Origin: an uncultured Draconibacterium sp.
GTDB lineage: Bacteria; Bacteroidota; Bacteroidia; Bacteroidales; Prolixibacteraceae
Direction: 5' to 3'
Length of the DNA: 64,000 nucleotides
Assembly (NCBI RefSeq): GCF_963674925.1
Contig: NZ_OY771647.1
Location: forward strand, 511,501-575,500
Both the position numbers and the translations under genes were made by a program. This document shows positions 8,122 through 17,559 of this stretch, piece after piece. The notes beneath the pieces are model-generated. The model ran no database searches. It saw only the letters and a list, made by a program, of their open reading frames with translations, and was not told where the DNA came from. Position 1 is the stretch's first letter. Every line of letters begins with the position of its first letter.

Positions 8122-11100
8122 TTAAACAAAGTCTTTTAACAAACACAAATAAGCATCCTCGAGATTTGGCAATACATTAACCGCATCGGGTGAGGGCTTT
8201 TCTTTCGCCAAACAACGCATCTTAATATTTTCGCCATCGCGCATGTGGTGAACAATCATTTGTTTATTGGCCATATTATCAAATTCCTTAGCCGGAACCG
8301 AGAACTGCCAAACAAAATTATTACCCATATTCACCATATCGTTTGGTGTTCCGAAATATTTCAGGTTACCACGGTTAATTACCGCCACCTGGTTACACGA
8401 GCTTGAAATATCCTCGATGATATGTGTCGAGAAAATTACAATCCGCTCGCGGCTCAGCTCTACCAGCAAATTACGGAAACGAATACGTTCGCGTGGGTCG
8501 AGACCGGCGGTAGGTTCGTCAACCACCAAAATACGTGGCAGGTTCAGCAGAATTTGTGCAATACCAATACGTTGTTTCATACCCCCTGAGAATGCCCCGA
8601 TTTTGTCTGTGCGGCGTTCCCACATATGAACACTTTTTAATACATATTCCAAGCGGTCTTCGCGTGTTTTGGTATCTTTTATACCTTTCAGAATGGCCTG
8701 ATAATCCAGGAATTCCCATGCCGACATATTTTCGTAAGTACCAAAAGCCTGTGGTAAATAACCGATCAATCCCTGCAATTCCTCACGGTATTTTTGGGTA
8801 TCCATTCCGTTTATCCAGATCTTTCCGTAACTCTGCTCGAGCACACCGGTTATAATCCGCATCATGGTTGATTTACCCGCACCGTTCGGTCCAAGTAACC
8901 CAAACATACCTGTTTTAATCTCCAGCGAAACACCGTTCAATGCACGGAAAGGTTTTTTGCGTTTTCCGATAACCGGAATTTGGCGAACCATGTTAAAGTA
9001 TCCGCGGCGCAGGCCACCAAAACGACCTTCGATACGCGCAATATTTACGTCTTTATTGTGAATGTATTCTGCAGTAGCGTAGAAAACCAGCAAAATATAC
9101 CAGATTATTGCAATGAAAATCACCATGCCCAGGTTGTCCCAGTCTTTGTAGAAATAGAGCAGGAAAACAAGCGGCACAATCCATAACAGAATGTTATAAA
9201 TCCACTTATTCAGTTTAAGGTAAAAAGCTTTTCCTGTTGCTTCATGTTTATTGATCAGCACCTGGTTTAGCGGCACCCTTAATAAGAAAAGGAAGAAGAA
9301 AACGCCATGCGATAATACCCACATCCAGATATGGCTATCGATGTAGAAGAAAGTGAAATAAGCCACAAAAATAAACAGTGGTATTTGCCATACCAAATCT
9401 GAAAAATCGCGTAGATGTTTATAGTCTTTTGTCAGCCCGGCACGTTCGCGAATTCTTAAGCCCGATTTCCACTCGCGTACAAATCGCGAATCGCGGTCGT
9501 AAATTTTCACCAGCCTTCTTACTTTTATTCTTATCGGTTCGTTTTCATCCACAACTTTCTCGCTGGCCTGTCGCAAACTGGTCATTGTAAAGGCTACAAC
9601 ACCCGGCACCAAAACAACCAGGAGAATAAAATCGAGCAGTTGCCAAACAAAGCTATCCACTTTCAGATAGACAAGAACAGCTCCGAGGATAAACACTGTC
9701 AACATACCTAGTTTTAAGCCCAGATGTAACGACTTAATCCAGTCGAGGGCATTTTCCATTCCGGCGTATAACGTGGGAATGAAAACCAATGTAAGCAGTG
9801 TACTTAACGCCAAACCGCCAATTACAGTAATGGCAAACGGTGCACCAATGGCTCCAACGTATTCGGCCTGTCCCATTGCCAGCGGGAATAAGGCTACAAT
9901 AGTAGTAATGGCTGTAATTAATATCGGGCGAACACGCGAAAGTCCTGCGGCCATTAAGGCACGCGATTTCCGATAGCCCCGCTTTCGGAGAATGTTGGTA
10001 TAATCAATCAGAATAATTCCGTTGTTCACCACCACCCCAATCAGGATAATAAAGCCCATTAAAGTGTTGGCATTAAACAGGCTGTTTCCCGTAAATATTA
10101 GTGCCAGGAATGATCCAATAGCAGCCAGAGGGATAGAGAAAATCAGCACAAACGGTGTTGATACCGATTCGAAAACCGATGCCAGAATCATTAAAATAAG
10201 AATGAATGCAGCCGCAATCAGAAACTTAAATTCGGCATACTGGTCCTCTTCATGTATAACTTCCACAGCAACTCCCGAAGGCAATTTGTAAGCACCAATA
10301 ATATCGTCAATTTCGAGTCGGTATGCTTCCAGCAAATCTTTCGAGTCGCTGGCTTCGTCAACAAAACTGTAGGTTAATTCAATCTGCTTTTCCTGGTTTA
10401 CGCGGGTAATCCGGGCCATTCCTTCGGCATATACCAAATCGGCCAGTTCGTCCATATCGTAAGTAGCGCCCTGGTTATTGCTTACCTGCAAACGACGAAG
10501 ATCTTCAATACCTTTTGTATTATCCTCTTCTTCAACTCCATCGGGTAATTTCTCTTTGATTACAATTTCGTATTCTTCCGTTCCCTGCTTAAAATTCACT
10601 CCCGAGGTAAACTGGCTTGTAAATGTTCCCAGCTCCGAAGTTATATTCTGAAGCGAAATTCCGTACTCGGTTAGCAACATCTGGTTGAAATACATGTGTA
10701 CTTCGGGTCGGTTGTTCGACACACTAATGTTTGCCCGACGAATCGTTTCAAGGTCTTCGATGTAGTAAAGTAAGTCTTCGGCCACACCTTTCATCACCTC
10801 AAAGTTTTCGCCTTTTATAACCACACGTTCCTGGTCCGAGCCAATTCCCATAAATTGCTGAAATCCCTGGGTGCCTGAACGACCACCGCCGCCACCGCCA
10901 CCGCGGAAACGTGCACTCGAAGTAGGTGCTTCAAGGCCAATTTCTCCCTGCGAAATATTACGAATACGATCTTCAACATCTTTTTTGATTTCCGCAATGG
11001 TACGGTCATTAATATCTTTGTAATCTTCGCGAAGAATGAAGGTCAGAATAGCTTCTTCTGCCTCGATATTGGCCGACAGATCCTGCCTTTCAGCAATGTC

Positions 11101-12846
11101 TTCGAGTCGGCTTTCCACATCGGCAACTACTTTGTCGGTTGCTTCCAGTGTTGTACCGGTTGGCATGGTAACGTAAATATTGAATTGTTCCTCTTCAACC
11201 TCCTGCAGGTTGGTAACACTAATAGCCAACACAATAAATACGGTTAAGAAGAAGAACACCAACGCTCCAATAATAGTACGCGCAGGAACACGCATACTGG
11301 CTTTTAGCAACAGAATATAAATTTGGATAATGCGGTTATTCGTGGTTACTTTTTCGTAAAAAACATTGTGCTGACGTTTTTTACGCAACAGCAAGTGAGC
11401 TGCCATAGGAATTAACAGCAAAGCCACAAATAACGAAACAATAAGCGTAGAAATAATGGAAACCCCTACGTGGTTACCCAGCAGTTTTACCATGTAATCG
11501 GTAGAAAAAACAAAGGGCAAGAATACGGTTACAGTAGTAAGTGTTGCCGCTACAATCGAACGCCAAACCTCTTTTGTTCCCTGCGTAACCGATTGCTCGG
11601 GGCTCATTTTATTCCCCGAGAGCCGGTATATATTTTCGAGCACCACAATACTATTGTCGAGCAGCATACCAATGGCCAATACAAGACCAACCAGTGTTAA
11701 ACTGTTCAGCGAAATATTGAAAGCATAAAACAGGTTGAATGCGGTAAATACAGAAATTGGAATGGCCAGTGCAATAAATGAAACAATGCGCAGATTTTTC
11801 AGGAACATCCAAAGTACAAAAATGGCCAGTAAACCTCCAACCAGCGCCAGATCGATAATCTGATCGATGTTTTTCTCCATGGTATCGGCCAGGTTGGTTT
11901 GAACCACGATTTGTACATCTTTGGCAGCCAATTTTCTGTTCAATTCCGCAATCTCTTCCTGTACATTGTGCGACAGTTCGATAAGGTTGGCCTGAGAATC
12001 GCTAACCAGGCTCATCGACACCGCATCCAATCCGTTTATACGACTGATCGATGTTTCTTCTTTAACACCAAAAAATACATTGGCTACATCTTTTAAATAA
12101 ATCGGGCCATCGGCCACCACAATATTTTCGATGTCAGATACTTTATCGTATTCGGCAGTAACATGCACAAAATATTGCTTCTGTGCATCGTGCAGATAAC
12201 CGGTAAATGTTCGGTTGGTAGAATTGCCGGAAATAGCACTCTGAATTTGTGCCGGTGTAATACCGTAGGCCTCACAGGCACCTGCATCGTAGGTAACTTC
12301 AATCGAACGTTCTTTACCACCGAAAACCGATACAGAAGCCACACCGTCGATATTTTCCATTTGGGAGGTAACCTCCTGGTCGACGATATTACGCACACGA
12401 TCAACTCCACCGCTGCCACGAATCTGCAGCTCCATAAACTGGTTTGAAAGCTGGTCGAGATCAACACGGTTAACCGTTACAATAAAGTTATCATCGAGTT
12501 CGCCGGCTATCAGATCAATCTTCTCCTGCAATTTCAGGAAAGTGTATTTAAAGTTGACGTTCTGTTTAAAATTTACCTGTATGGAGGCCGAGCGGTTATT
12601 GATAGACGACTCCATATCTTCAATGCCTTCCATTGTCCCGATCGCTCCTTCAACCGGAATAACGGCCTGGTTTTCCAGATAGGTCGGATCCACTTCAATC
12701 CGCGACTGGATCTGAACATACAGCATCGGGAGCTCGGCATTTGGCATGAGTTCCACCGGCAACTGTTTGTAAGAGATATAACCCAACATGGTTAATCCCA
12801 AAAACAGCATACTGATGAATATTTTTCTGTTAATAATGAATTTCAT
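8122..12846 (-). CDS. RND efflux permease fused to an ABC ATPase (1574 aa)
   Basis: Residues 1 to about 1030 are a complete RND/AcrB-family pump: LGYISYKQLPVELMPNAELP at the N-terminus, the TM4 relay Asp in GMLLDNSIVVLEN, a second half with FESVSTPFVLIFSIPLAAIG and GVVVNNGIILIDY, and LSTLLTLVFIPTLYAG ending TM12. A Gly-rich FRGGGGGGGRSG loop interrupts the periplasmic part of the second half. Residues about 1031-1290 add six further hydrophobic helices of unrecognised family. Residues about 1291-1574 form an ABC ATPase with Walker A GPNGAGKST (about 1319), signature FSGGMKQRIGIAQ, Walker B ILVVDEP, D-loop AGLDP and H-loop STHI. The frame is open throughout with no weak junction, so the fusion is read directly. 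RND pumps use the proton gradient and ABC pumps use ATP; joining both in one chain is unusual. The partner permease is probably the next gene. Confidence 0.93.
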   Translation of the reverse strand: MKFIINRKIFISMLFLGLTMLGYISYKQLPVELMPNAELPMLYVQIQSRIEVDPTYLENQAVIPVEGAIGTMEGIEDMESSINNRSASIQVNFKQNVNFKYTFLKLQEKIDLIAGELDDNFIVTVNRVDLDQLSNQFMELQIRGSGGVDRVRNIVDQEVTSQMENIDGVASVSVFGGKERSIEVTYDAGACEAYGITPAQIQSAISGNSTNRTFTGYLHDAQKQYFVHVTAEYDKVSDIENIVVADGPIYLKDVANVFFGVKEETSISRINGLDAVSMSLVSDSQANLIELSHNVQEEIAELNRKLAAKDVQIVVQTNLADTMEKNIDQIIDLALVGGLLAIFVLWMFLKNLRIVSFIALAIPISVFTAFNLFYAFNISLNSLTLVGLVLAIGMLLDNSIVVLENIYRLSGNKMSPEQSVTQGTKEVWRSIVAATLTTVTVFLPFVFSTDYMVKLLGNHVGVSIISTLIVSLFVALLLIPMAAHLLLRKKRQHNVFYEKVTTNNRIIQIYILLLKASMRVPARTIIGALVFFFLTVFIVLAISVTNLQEVEEEQFNIYVTMPTGTTLEATDKVVADVESRLEDIAERQDLSANIEAEEAILTFILREDYKDINDRTIAEIKKDVEDRIRNISQGEIGLEAPTSSARFRGGGGGGGRSGTQGFQQFMGIGSDQERVVIKGENFEVMKGVAEDLLYYIEDLETIRRANISVSNNRPEVHMYFNQMLLTEYGISLQNITSELGTFTSQFTSGVNFKQGTEEYEIVIKEKLPDGVEEEDNTKGIEDLRRLQVSNNQGATYDMDELADLVYAEGMARITRVNQEKQIELTYSFVDEASDSKDLLEAYRLEIDDIIGAYKLPSGVAVEVIHEEDQYAEFKFLIAAAFILILMILASVFESVSTPFVLIFSIPLAAIGSFLALIFTGNSLFNANTLMGFIILIGVVVNNGIILIDYTNILRKRGYRKSRALMAAGLSRVRPILITAITTIVALFPLAMGQAEYVGAIGAPFAITVIGGLALSTLLTLVFIPTLYAGMENALDWIKSLHLGLKLGMLTVFILGAVLVYLKVDSFVWQLLDFILLVVLVPGVVAFTMTSLRQASEKVVDENEPIRIKVRRLVKIYDRDSRFVREWKSGLRIRERAGLTKDYKHLRDFSDLVWQIPLFIFVAYFTFFYIDSHIWMWVLSHGVFFFLFLLRVPLNQVLINKHEATGKAFYLKLNKWIYNILLWIVPLVFLLYFYKDWDNLGMVIFIAIIWYILLVFYATAEYIHNKDVNIARIEGRFGGLRRGYFNMVRQIPVIGKRKKPFRALNGVSLEIKTGMFGLLGPNGAGKSTMMRIITGVLEQSYGKIWINGMDTQKYREELQGLIGYLPQAFGTYENMSAWEFLDYQAILKGIKDTKTREDRLEYVLKSVHMWERRTDKIGAFSGGMKQRIGIAQILLNLPRILVVDEPTAGLDPRERIRFRNLLVELSRERIVIFSTHIIEDISSSCNQVAVINRGNLKYFGTPNDMVNMGNNFVWQFSVPAKEFDNMANKQMIVHHMRDGENIKMRCLAKEKPSPDAVNVLPNLEDAYLCLLKDFV

Positions 12847-12860
12847 TTTTTCTTTTTTTG

Positions 12861-13318
12861 GAACGCTGATGACACTGATTTTACAGATTATCGCAGAATT
12901 TAATTTGTGAATACTTTTCTTTTCACTTGCGGTTTTTTACCAAAGTTTAATAATAATCCTACTTCAATATCAGTCGCTTTTAAATAATTTATCAGTTGGA
13001 ACTCATGTGCTTCTGTCACATTTTCGGTTGCTTTTAACTCAAGAATCACGACATCCTCAACAATAATATCTGCATAATATTCTCCAACCACATCTCCCTG
13101 ATAACTTACTTTTATTGGTTTCTGCGATTCAACTTTCAACTCCTCATTTTGCAATTCTATTAAAAGTGCATTGTGATAAACCTTTTCCAGAAAACCATAT
13201 CCCAATTCAGTGTAAACCTTGTAGAAGCATTTAATTATTGCTTCGGTTAAATCAGAATATTTGTAATCTATTTGCATCTATCAGCGAGTTTCAGTTAAAT
13301 CAACGTCATCTGTGTTCT
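12861..13318. repeat. inverted repeats (about 35 bp) flanking the GxxExxY gene
   Basis: The left copy (12861-12896, GAACGCTGATGACACTGATT...) resembles the reverse complement of the right copy (13281-13318, reading GAACACAGATGACGTTGATT...). Both end toward the gene in TCGC[A/T]G-like sequence. The right copy overlaps the stop codon of the upstream RND gene. The pair encloses only the GxxExxY gene, as if it were a cassette inserted between two operon members. Confidence 0.6.
12900..13277 (-). CDS. GxxExxY protein (PD-(D/E)XK-like nuclease fold)
   Basis: The 125-residue protein carries the family-naming motif as GFLEKVY (about residues 28-34). It also has the core expected of a restriction-like fold: YYADIIVEDVVILELKA, where D and the E-L-K give a D-x(n)-E-x-K arrangement, then ALLIEL and the C-terminal GLLLNFG. 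Genes of this family are common and scattered in Bacteroidota; a nucleic-acid role is suspected but not established. It lies inside the export operon, 39 bases after the RND gene and 53 bases before the RND-ABC fusion, between inverted repeats. It is unlikely to belong functionally to the pump. Confidence 0.85.
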   Translation of the reverse strand: MQIDYKYSDLTEAIIKCFYKVYTELGYGFLEKVYHNALLIELQNEELKVESQKPIKVSYQGDVVGEYYADIIVEDVVILELKATENVTEAHEFQLINYLKATDIEVGLLLNFGKKPQVKRKVFTN

Positions 13319-16300
13319 AATTCTCTTTCACAAAAACACTCCTCACCCTATCCAAAACATCGTAAACACAAGGTATTACAATAAGTGTAAGCAAGGTTGA
13401 TGTTACCAAACCGCCAACCACTGCCAGCGCCATTGGCGAACGCAGCGATGCACTTTCTCCAAACCCAACGGTAAGTGGTAACAGGGCTAATATGGTTGTT
13501 AAACTGGTCATAACAATTGGCCGAATACGTTGCTGCCCGGCTTGCAGAATAGCTTGTTTTCGTTCTACTCCCTCGCGGATAAGCTGGTTGATCCTGTCGA
13601 CCAGAATTATCGAGTCGTTAACTGCAATACCAACCAACATAATCACCCCAATAATGGCCATAATGTTGAATGTTTTTCCGAGAATAAAGAAGACCAGAAC
13701 ACTACCCACCACAGCCAGCGGAATAGTCAGCAGAATGGTAAACGGATGAATGAGCGACTCGAACTGAGAAGCCAGCACCATGTATACCAACACAATAGAA
13801 AGCAACAATGCAAAAGTTAGGTTGGTTAATGACTCCTGACGTTTTTCTTCTTCTCCGGTTACCATAATACGATAATCGGGCAATAAATCAATGCTTGCTG
13901 TTTGCAATCGAATATCATTTGCCACGTGATCCAACGGAATACCGTCTTCCAGCTGAGCAGTAACTTTTCCTATGCGGTTTTGATTCCTTCTGAAAATTTC
14001 TTTAGGCGATACGCCATAACTGATATCGGCAATTTCGCTTAAACGGAAAACCTGGTCGCCTGAGGTAATAATCAATGAACCGATTTCATCGATACTTTTC
14101 TCGGGAACTCTAATGGTAATATCCTGCATTTCGCCATTGCTTTCCAGTTCGCCGGCATCTTTGCCCTGCAACTGATCCTGCATTTGCGTAATTACACTGC
14201 TGATATCGATGTTATACATTCCGGCACGCATGCGGTCGACATGAATTTCAACTTCAGGCGCACCATCTTCAATCGATGTTTGAATATTGAACAGTCCGTT
14301 AACACCCTGCATTTTTTCTTTAACCTGGTTAACAACACGCTCAATTTCGTCCAATTCTACACCACGAACCTCAACTATAACGGGTGCTTCGTCGGTTCCA
14401 AGAATCGACTGAAGTGCACTTTCCTCCTGAGAGAAACTAACTTCAAGCCCCTCAATATTAGCCGTTAACTGGTCGAGTGTTTTTACAATACTTTCGGTTG
14501 AGATGGTTGATTCGGGTTTAAGAATAACCTTTAATTCAGCCGTATTTTCACCTTCAAAAACAGCATTTTGGTCGCCCGACATACTTGACGACGGACCGGC
14601 CTGTGCATAGATTTTATCTAAATTATCGCCCAGGTAATCCATTAAAATACCTTCCAGGTTTCTCACTGTCGATTCTGTGCGCTCCAGTTCTGTACCTTCC
14701 TGCAATTTCAGGTTAACGGTAAGTTCATGCGTTTGCGTTTTTGGCATAAACTCGGTACCAATGTGCGGTATCAACAATCCGGCTCCACCAATGGCTAAGG
14801 TTGTAATTATTATCACCACCCATTTTGCATCAAGTACTTTTGATAAGAAACGGCCATACCCCCCTACTCTTACCGATTTTGATTTTAAAGGAGCGGTCCT
14901 GTTTCGGTAAAAACGGTGGTACATCATCGGGATTAAAAAGATCGCTACTACCAACGACGAAAGCAGCGAAAATGCAACCGTCCAGGCCTGATCTTTAAAC
15001 AACTCGCCTGAAGCACCGTGCAAATAAACAATAGGCAGGAAAACGATAATGGTGGTAAGTGTTGATGCTGTAATTGCCCCGCCAACCTCGGCAGTTCCGT
15101 TTATTGCCGCATCTTTTACACTCATGCCGTTTTCGTGGTTTCGGAATATATTCTCCAAAACCACAATCGCATTATCAACCAACATACCCGCACCTAAGGC
15201 GAGCCCTCCCAATGTCATAATATTTATGGTGAGATGGTTGAAATACATCAGGTTGAAAGTGGCAATAATAGAAATTGGAATAGCAACACTTACAATCAGT
15301 GTAGTTCCGAAACGACGAAGGAAAACAAATAAAACCACCACTGCCAGCAAAATACCCAGCAAAGCTGTATCCTGCACTTCGCCAATGGCACTGCTGATAA
15401 AGCGGCCCTGGTTGGTTACACCAATCAATTCGTAGCCGGGAAGTGCTTTTTCAATATTTACCAATGCCTCGTTGATTTGATCAACCGCATTTACAGTATT
15501 GAATTTGGTTTCTTTGTAAATCGAGAGTCCTAAACAGCGTTCGCCGTTTATATGAACAATGTTTGTTGGTTCTTTATTGCCGATAGAAACTGCTGCAATA
15601 TCTTTTAAATAAACCGGAGCCATTGAGCCCTGGTTTTGATTGGCGTTTGTTTCGCTGCTGCTAACAGCTTTGTAACCCACAATCAGGTTTTCAAAATCCT
15701 CTACCGTTTGCAACATCGATACACCCTTTACAATGTATTGTGTGCCCATGTCGGTGATTTGCCCACCTGAAACGTTGCGGTTAAAATTCTGGATGCGCGA
15801 TGCCACTTCGTCCATGGAAAGCCCCTGCGCATCGAGCCGGTAAATATCGGTTTCAATAATAATTTCACTTTCTTCCTGGCCCGACAGTTCAACTTCGGCA
15901 ACACCTTCCAAACGAACCAATTCGTTTCTCACGTAGTTTTCAGCTACTTTTCGCAGCTCGTTCATGTTGGTAATTTCGTTGTGCTTCAGCCCAATTATCA
16001 TTACCGGGGTTGTGTTCGGATCGTGTTGAGTGATCTGAAGTTCGTCAATATCGGAATTCTGGGTAAGCGTATTCAAGGCCTTTTGCAGGTCGAGAAAAGC
16101 TTCATCCATATCTTTATTCCAGGCGTATTCTACGGTTATTTGTGCCGATCCTACCCTTGATGAAGAAGTTACCTGCACCACGTCGGACTGGCGAATGGCA
16201 AGCGCTTCAATGTTTTCAACAAACTGCTGCTCCATTTCTTCCGGAGGGCGCTCACCCGAAGTCACTTCCACAAAAATGCGTGGTGAATTCAGATCGGGAA

Positions 16301-16412
16301 ACAGGTCGACCCCCAATTTATCGTACGAAATGTAGCCCAGCAATAAAACGCCAAGCACCACCATTAAAACGGTAACCGGGTAATCGACAGAAAATTGCGT
16401 TAATTTTTTCAT
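13317..16412 (-). CDS. RND efflux transporter permease subunit
   Basis: The 1031-residue protein has the standard AcrB-type layout: TM1 (VTVLMVVLGVLLLGYISYDKL), a periplasmic half, TM2-6 with relay Asp in GMLVDNAIVVLENIFRN, a second periplasmic half, and TM8-12 with GIAVNDSIILVDRIN and LTLIVIPCVYDVL. It should use proton influx to drive drugs, lipids or other amphiphiles from the periplasm or outer leaflet into the adaptor-TolC channel. Adaptor and TolC genes lie immediately upstream in the same operon. A second RND protein follows after the inserted GxxExxY cassette, so a heteromeric pump as in MdtB-MdtC is possible. Confidence 0.95.
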   Translation of the reverse strand: MKKLTQFSVDYPVTVLMVVLGVLLLGYISYDKLGVDLFPDLNSPRIFVEVTSGERPPEEMEQQFVENIEALAIRQSDVVQVTSSSRVGSAQITVEYAWNKDMDEAFLDLQKALNTLTQNSDIDELQITQHDPNTTPVMIIGLKHNEITNMNELRKVAENYVRNELVRLEGVAEVELSGQEESEIIIETDIYRLDAQGLSMDEVASRIQNFNRNVSGGQITDMGTQYIVKGVSMLQTVEDFENLIVGYKAVSSSETNANQNQGSMAPVYLKDIAAVSIGNKEPTNIVHINGERCLGLSIYKETKFNTVNAVDQINEALVNIEKALPGYELIGVTNQGRFISSAIGEVQDTALLGILLAVVVLFVFLRRFGTTLIVSVAIPISIIATFNLMYFNHLTINIMTLGGLALGAGMLVDNAIVVLENIFRNHENGMSVKDAAINGTAEVGGAITASTLTTIIVFLPIVYLHGASGELFKDQAWTVAFSLLSSLVVAIFLIPMMYHRFYRNRTAPLKSKSVRVGGYGRFLSKVLDAKWVVIIITTLAIGGAGLLIPHIGTEFMPKTQTHELTVNLKLQEGTELERTESTVRNLEGILMDYLGDNLDKIYAQAGPSSSMSGDQNAVFEGENTAELKVILKPESTISTESIVKTLDQLTANIEGLEVSFSQEESALQSILGTDEAPVIVEVRGVELDEIERVVNQVKEKMQGVNGLFNIQTSIEDGAPEVEIHVDRMRAGMYNIDISSVITQMQDQLQGKDAGELESNGEMQDITIRVPEKSIDEIGSLIITSGDQVFRLSEIADISYGVSPKEIFRRNQNRIGKVTAQLEDGIPLDHVANDIRLQTASIDLLPDYRIMVTGEEEKRQESLTNLTFALLLSIVLVYMVLASQFESLIHPFTILLTIPLAVVGSVLVFFILGKTFNIMAIIGVIMLVGIAVNDSIILVDRINQLIREGVERKQAILQAGQQRIRPIVMTSLTTILALLPLTVGFGESASLRSPMALAVVGGLVTSTLLTLIVIPCVYDVLDRVRSVFVKEN

Positions 16413-16438
16413 AATATATAGTTAGAAGCACGAAGCAC

Positions 16439-16474
16439 GAAGCTGGAAGTTCTTCACTTCCGGCTTCCAGCTTC
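16439..16474. repeat. 11-bp hairpin between adaptor and RND genes
   Basis: GAAGCTGGAAG (16439-16449) pairs perfectly with CTTCCAGCTTC (16464-16474) in the 69-base gap. Partial copies (GAAGCACGAAGCACGAAG) lie beside it. There is no T-run, so it is more likely a repeat insertion or mRNA stem than a terminator. Confidence 0.6.
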
Positions 16475-16481
16475 CGACTTA

Positions 16482-17540
16482 TTATAATATCACTTTCACT
16501 TTTGAATTATCGCGGAGTGTTTCAAAACCTTTTATAATCAAACGGTCGTTCGGGCTAAGGCCTTCCAGTACTTCAATTTCATCCTGGTTTGCGATACCTG
16601 TTGTGATACGACGATCGTTGGCAGCGCTGTTACGCCCAACAATAAATACATATTTTCCGCGCGAACCGGTCATTATCACGTCTTTTGGGATAACAACGGC
16701 ACTGTCTTTTTGTGCCGTAATAATGTTGGCTTTTATAAACATTCCCGGACGTAGTTTCAGCTCCGGATTGTCAATTTCGAGCTTACCTGCAAATGTGCGC
16801 GTTTCGTCGCTGATAATGGGCGACAACTCGGTAACACGTCCGATTAGTGTATCTTCAGTAAGCGTATAATTTGTAATCATTACTTCCTGCCCGGTGGTAA
16901 CTTCCGTAATGTTTTTCTCCGGCAAGTTAATCTCCACATACATTTTTTTGTAGTTCATCAGTCTAACCATACTTTCGCCGGCCGACACACGAACGCCTTG
17001 GGTGTAATAAGGCAGCGCAACGATAACTCCCGAGAAAGGAGCCACAACCTGCATTTTTGCTAACTGTATCTCAGAACTTTCATAGTTATTCCTGGCTGAA
17101 ATCATCGATACTTCAGAGTTACGCATTTCAAGCAGTGTAACACCACCTTTTTCGTACAACGATTTTTGTTTTTCGTATTCCTGCTCCGAAATCTCAAGGT
17201 TTAATTTTGTCGACTCAATATTCAGTCCGTTCAGGTATTCTGCATTTTCCAGTTTTACAATCACCTGACCTTTTTCAACACGGTCGCCCAGTTGAAATTT
17301 ACGCCCAGTTCTTGGGTTGGTTTGCAAAATGTAATTTCCTTCAATTTCAGAACTCAATTCGGTTTCGTCCACAGCTTTTGCGCTTCCGGTAGTACTTACA
17401 AATTGCTGAATACTTTTAAGTTTAATGTTTTCAACTGAAACAGGCACAGCTAACTCAGTTGATTCAGAACCAGTTTGGTTGTTACACGATATGGCGGCAA
17501 CAACAACACCTAACAGGATAAGTAATTTTATATGCTTCAT
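16482..17540 (-). CDS. efflux RND periplasmic adaptor (membrane fusion lipoprotein)
   Basis: From the ATG at 17540 the protein is 352 residues and begins MKHIKLLILLGVVVAAISCN, a lipoprotein signal with lipobox AISC. The longer frame from 17573 would overlap the TolC gene and hide this signal. The order is typical of HlyD/AcrA adaptors: biotinyl-lipoyl-like half (GRKFQLGDRVEKGQVIVKLE), alpha hairpin rich in E/K/S, second half (VVAPFSGVIVALPYYTQGVRV), beta-barrel (LSPIISDETRTFAGKLEIDN) and membrane-proximal domain (VIPKDVIMTGSRGKYVFIV). It bridges the RND pump to TolC. Two pumps in the operon appear to share this single adaptor. Confidence 0.93.
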   Translation of the reverse strand: MKHIKLLILLGVVVAAISCNNQTGSESTELAVPVSVENIKLKSIQQFVSTTGSAKAVDETELSSEIEGNYILQTNPRTGRKFQLGDRVEKGQVIVKLENAEYLNGLNIESTKLNLEISEQEYEKQKSLYEKGGVTLLEMRNSEVSMISARNNYESSEIQLAKMQVVAPFSGVIVALPYYTQGVRVSAGESMVRLMNYKKMYVEINLPEKNITEVTTGQEVMITNYTLTEDTLIGRVTELSPIISDETRTFAGKLEIDNPELKLRPGMFIKANIITAQKDSAVVIPKDVIMTGSRGKYVFIVGRNSAANDRRITTGIANQDEIEVLEGLSPNDRLIIKGFETLRDNSKVKVIL

Positions 17541-17559
17541 TTTGGTATAATTTTCAGGT

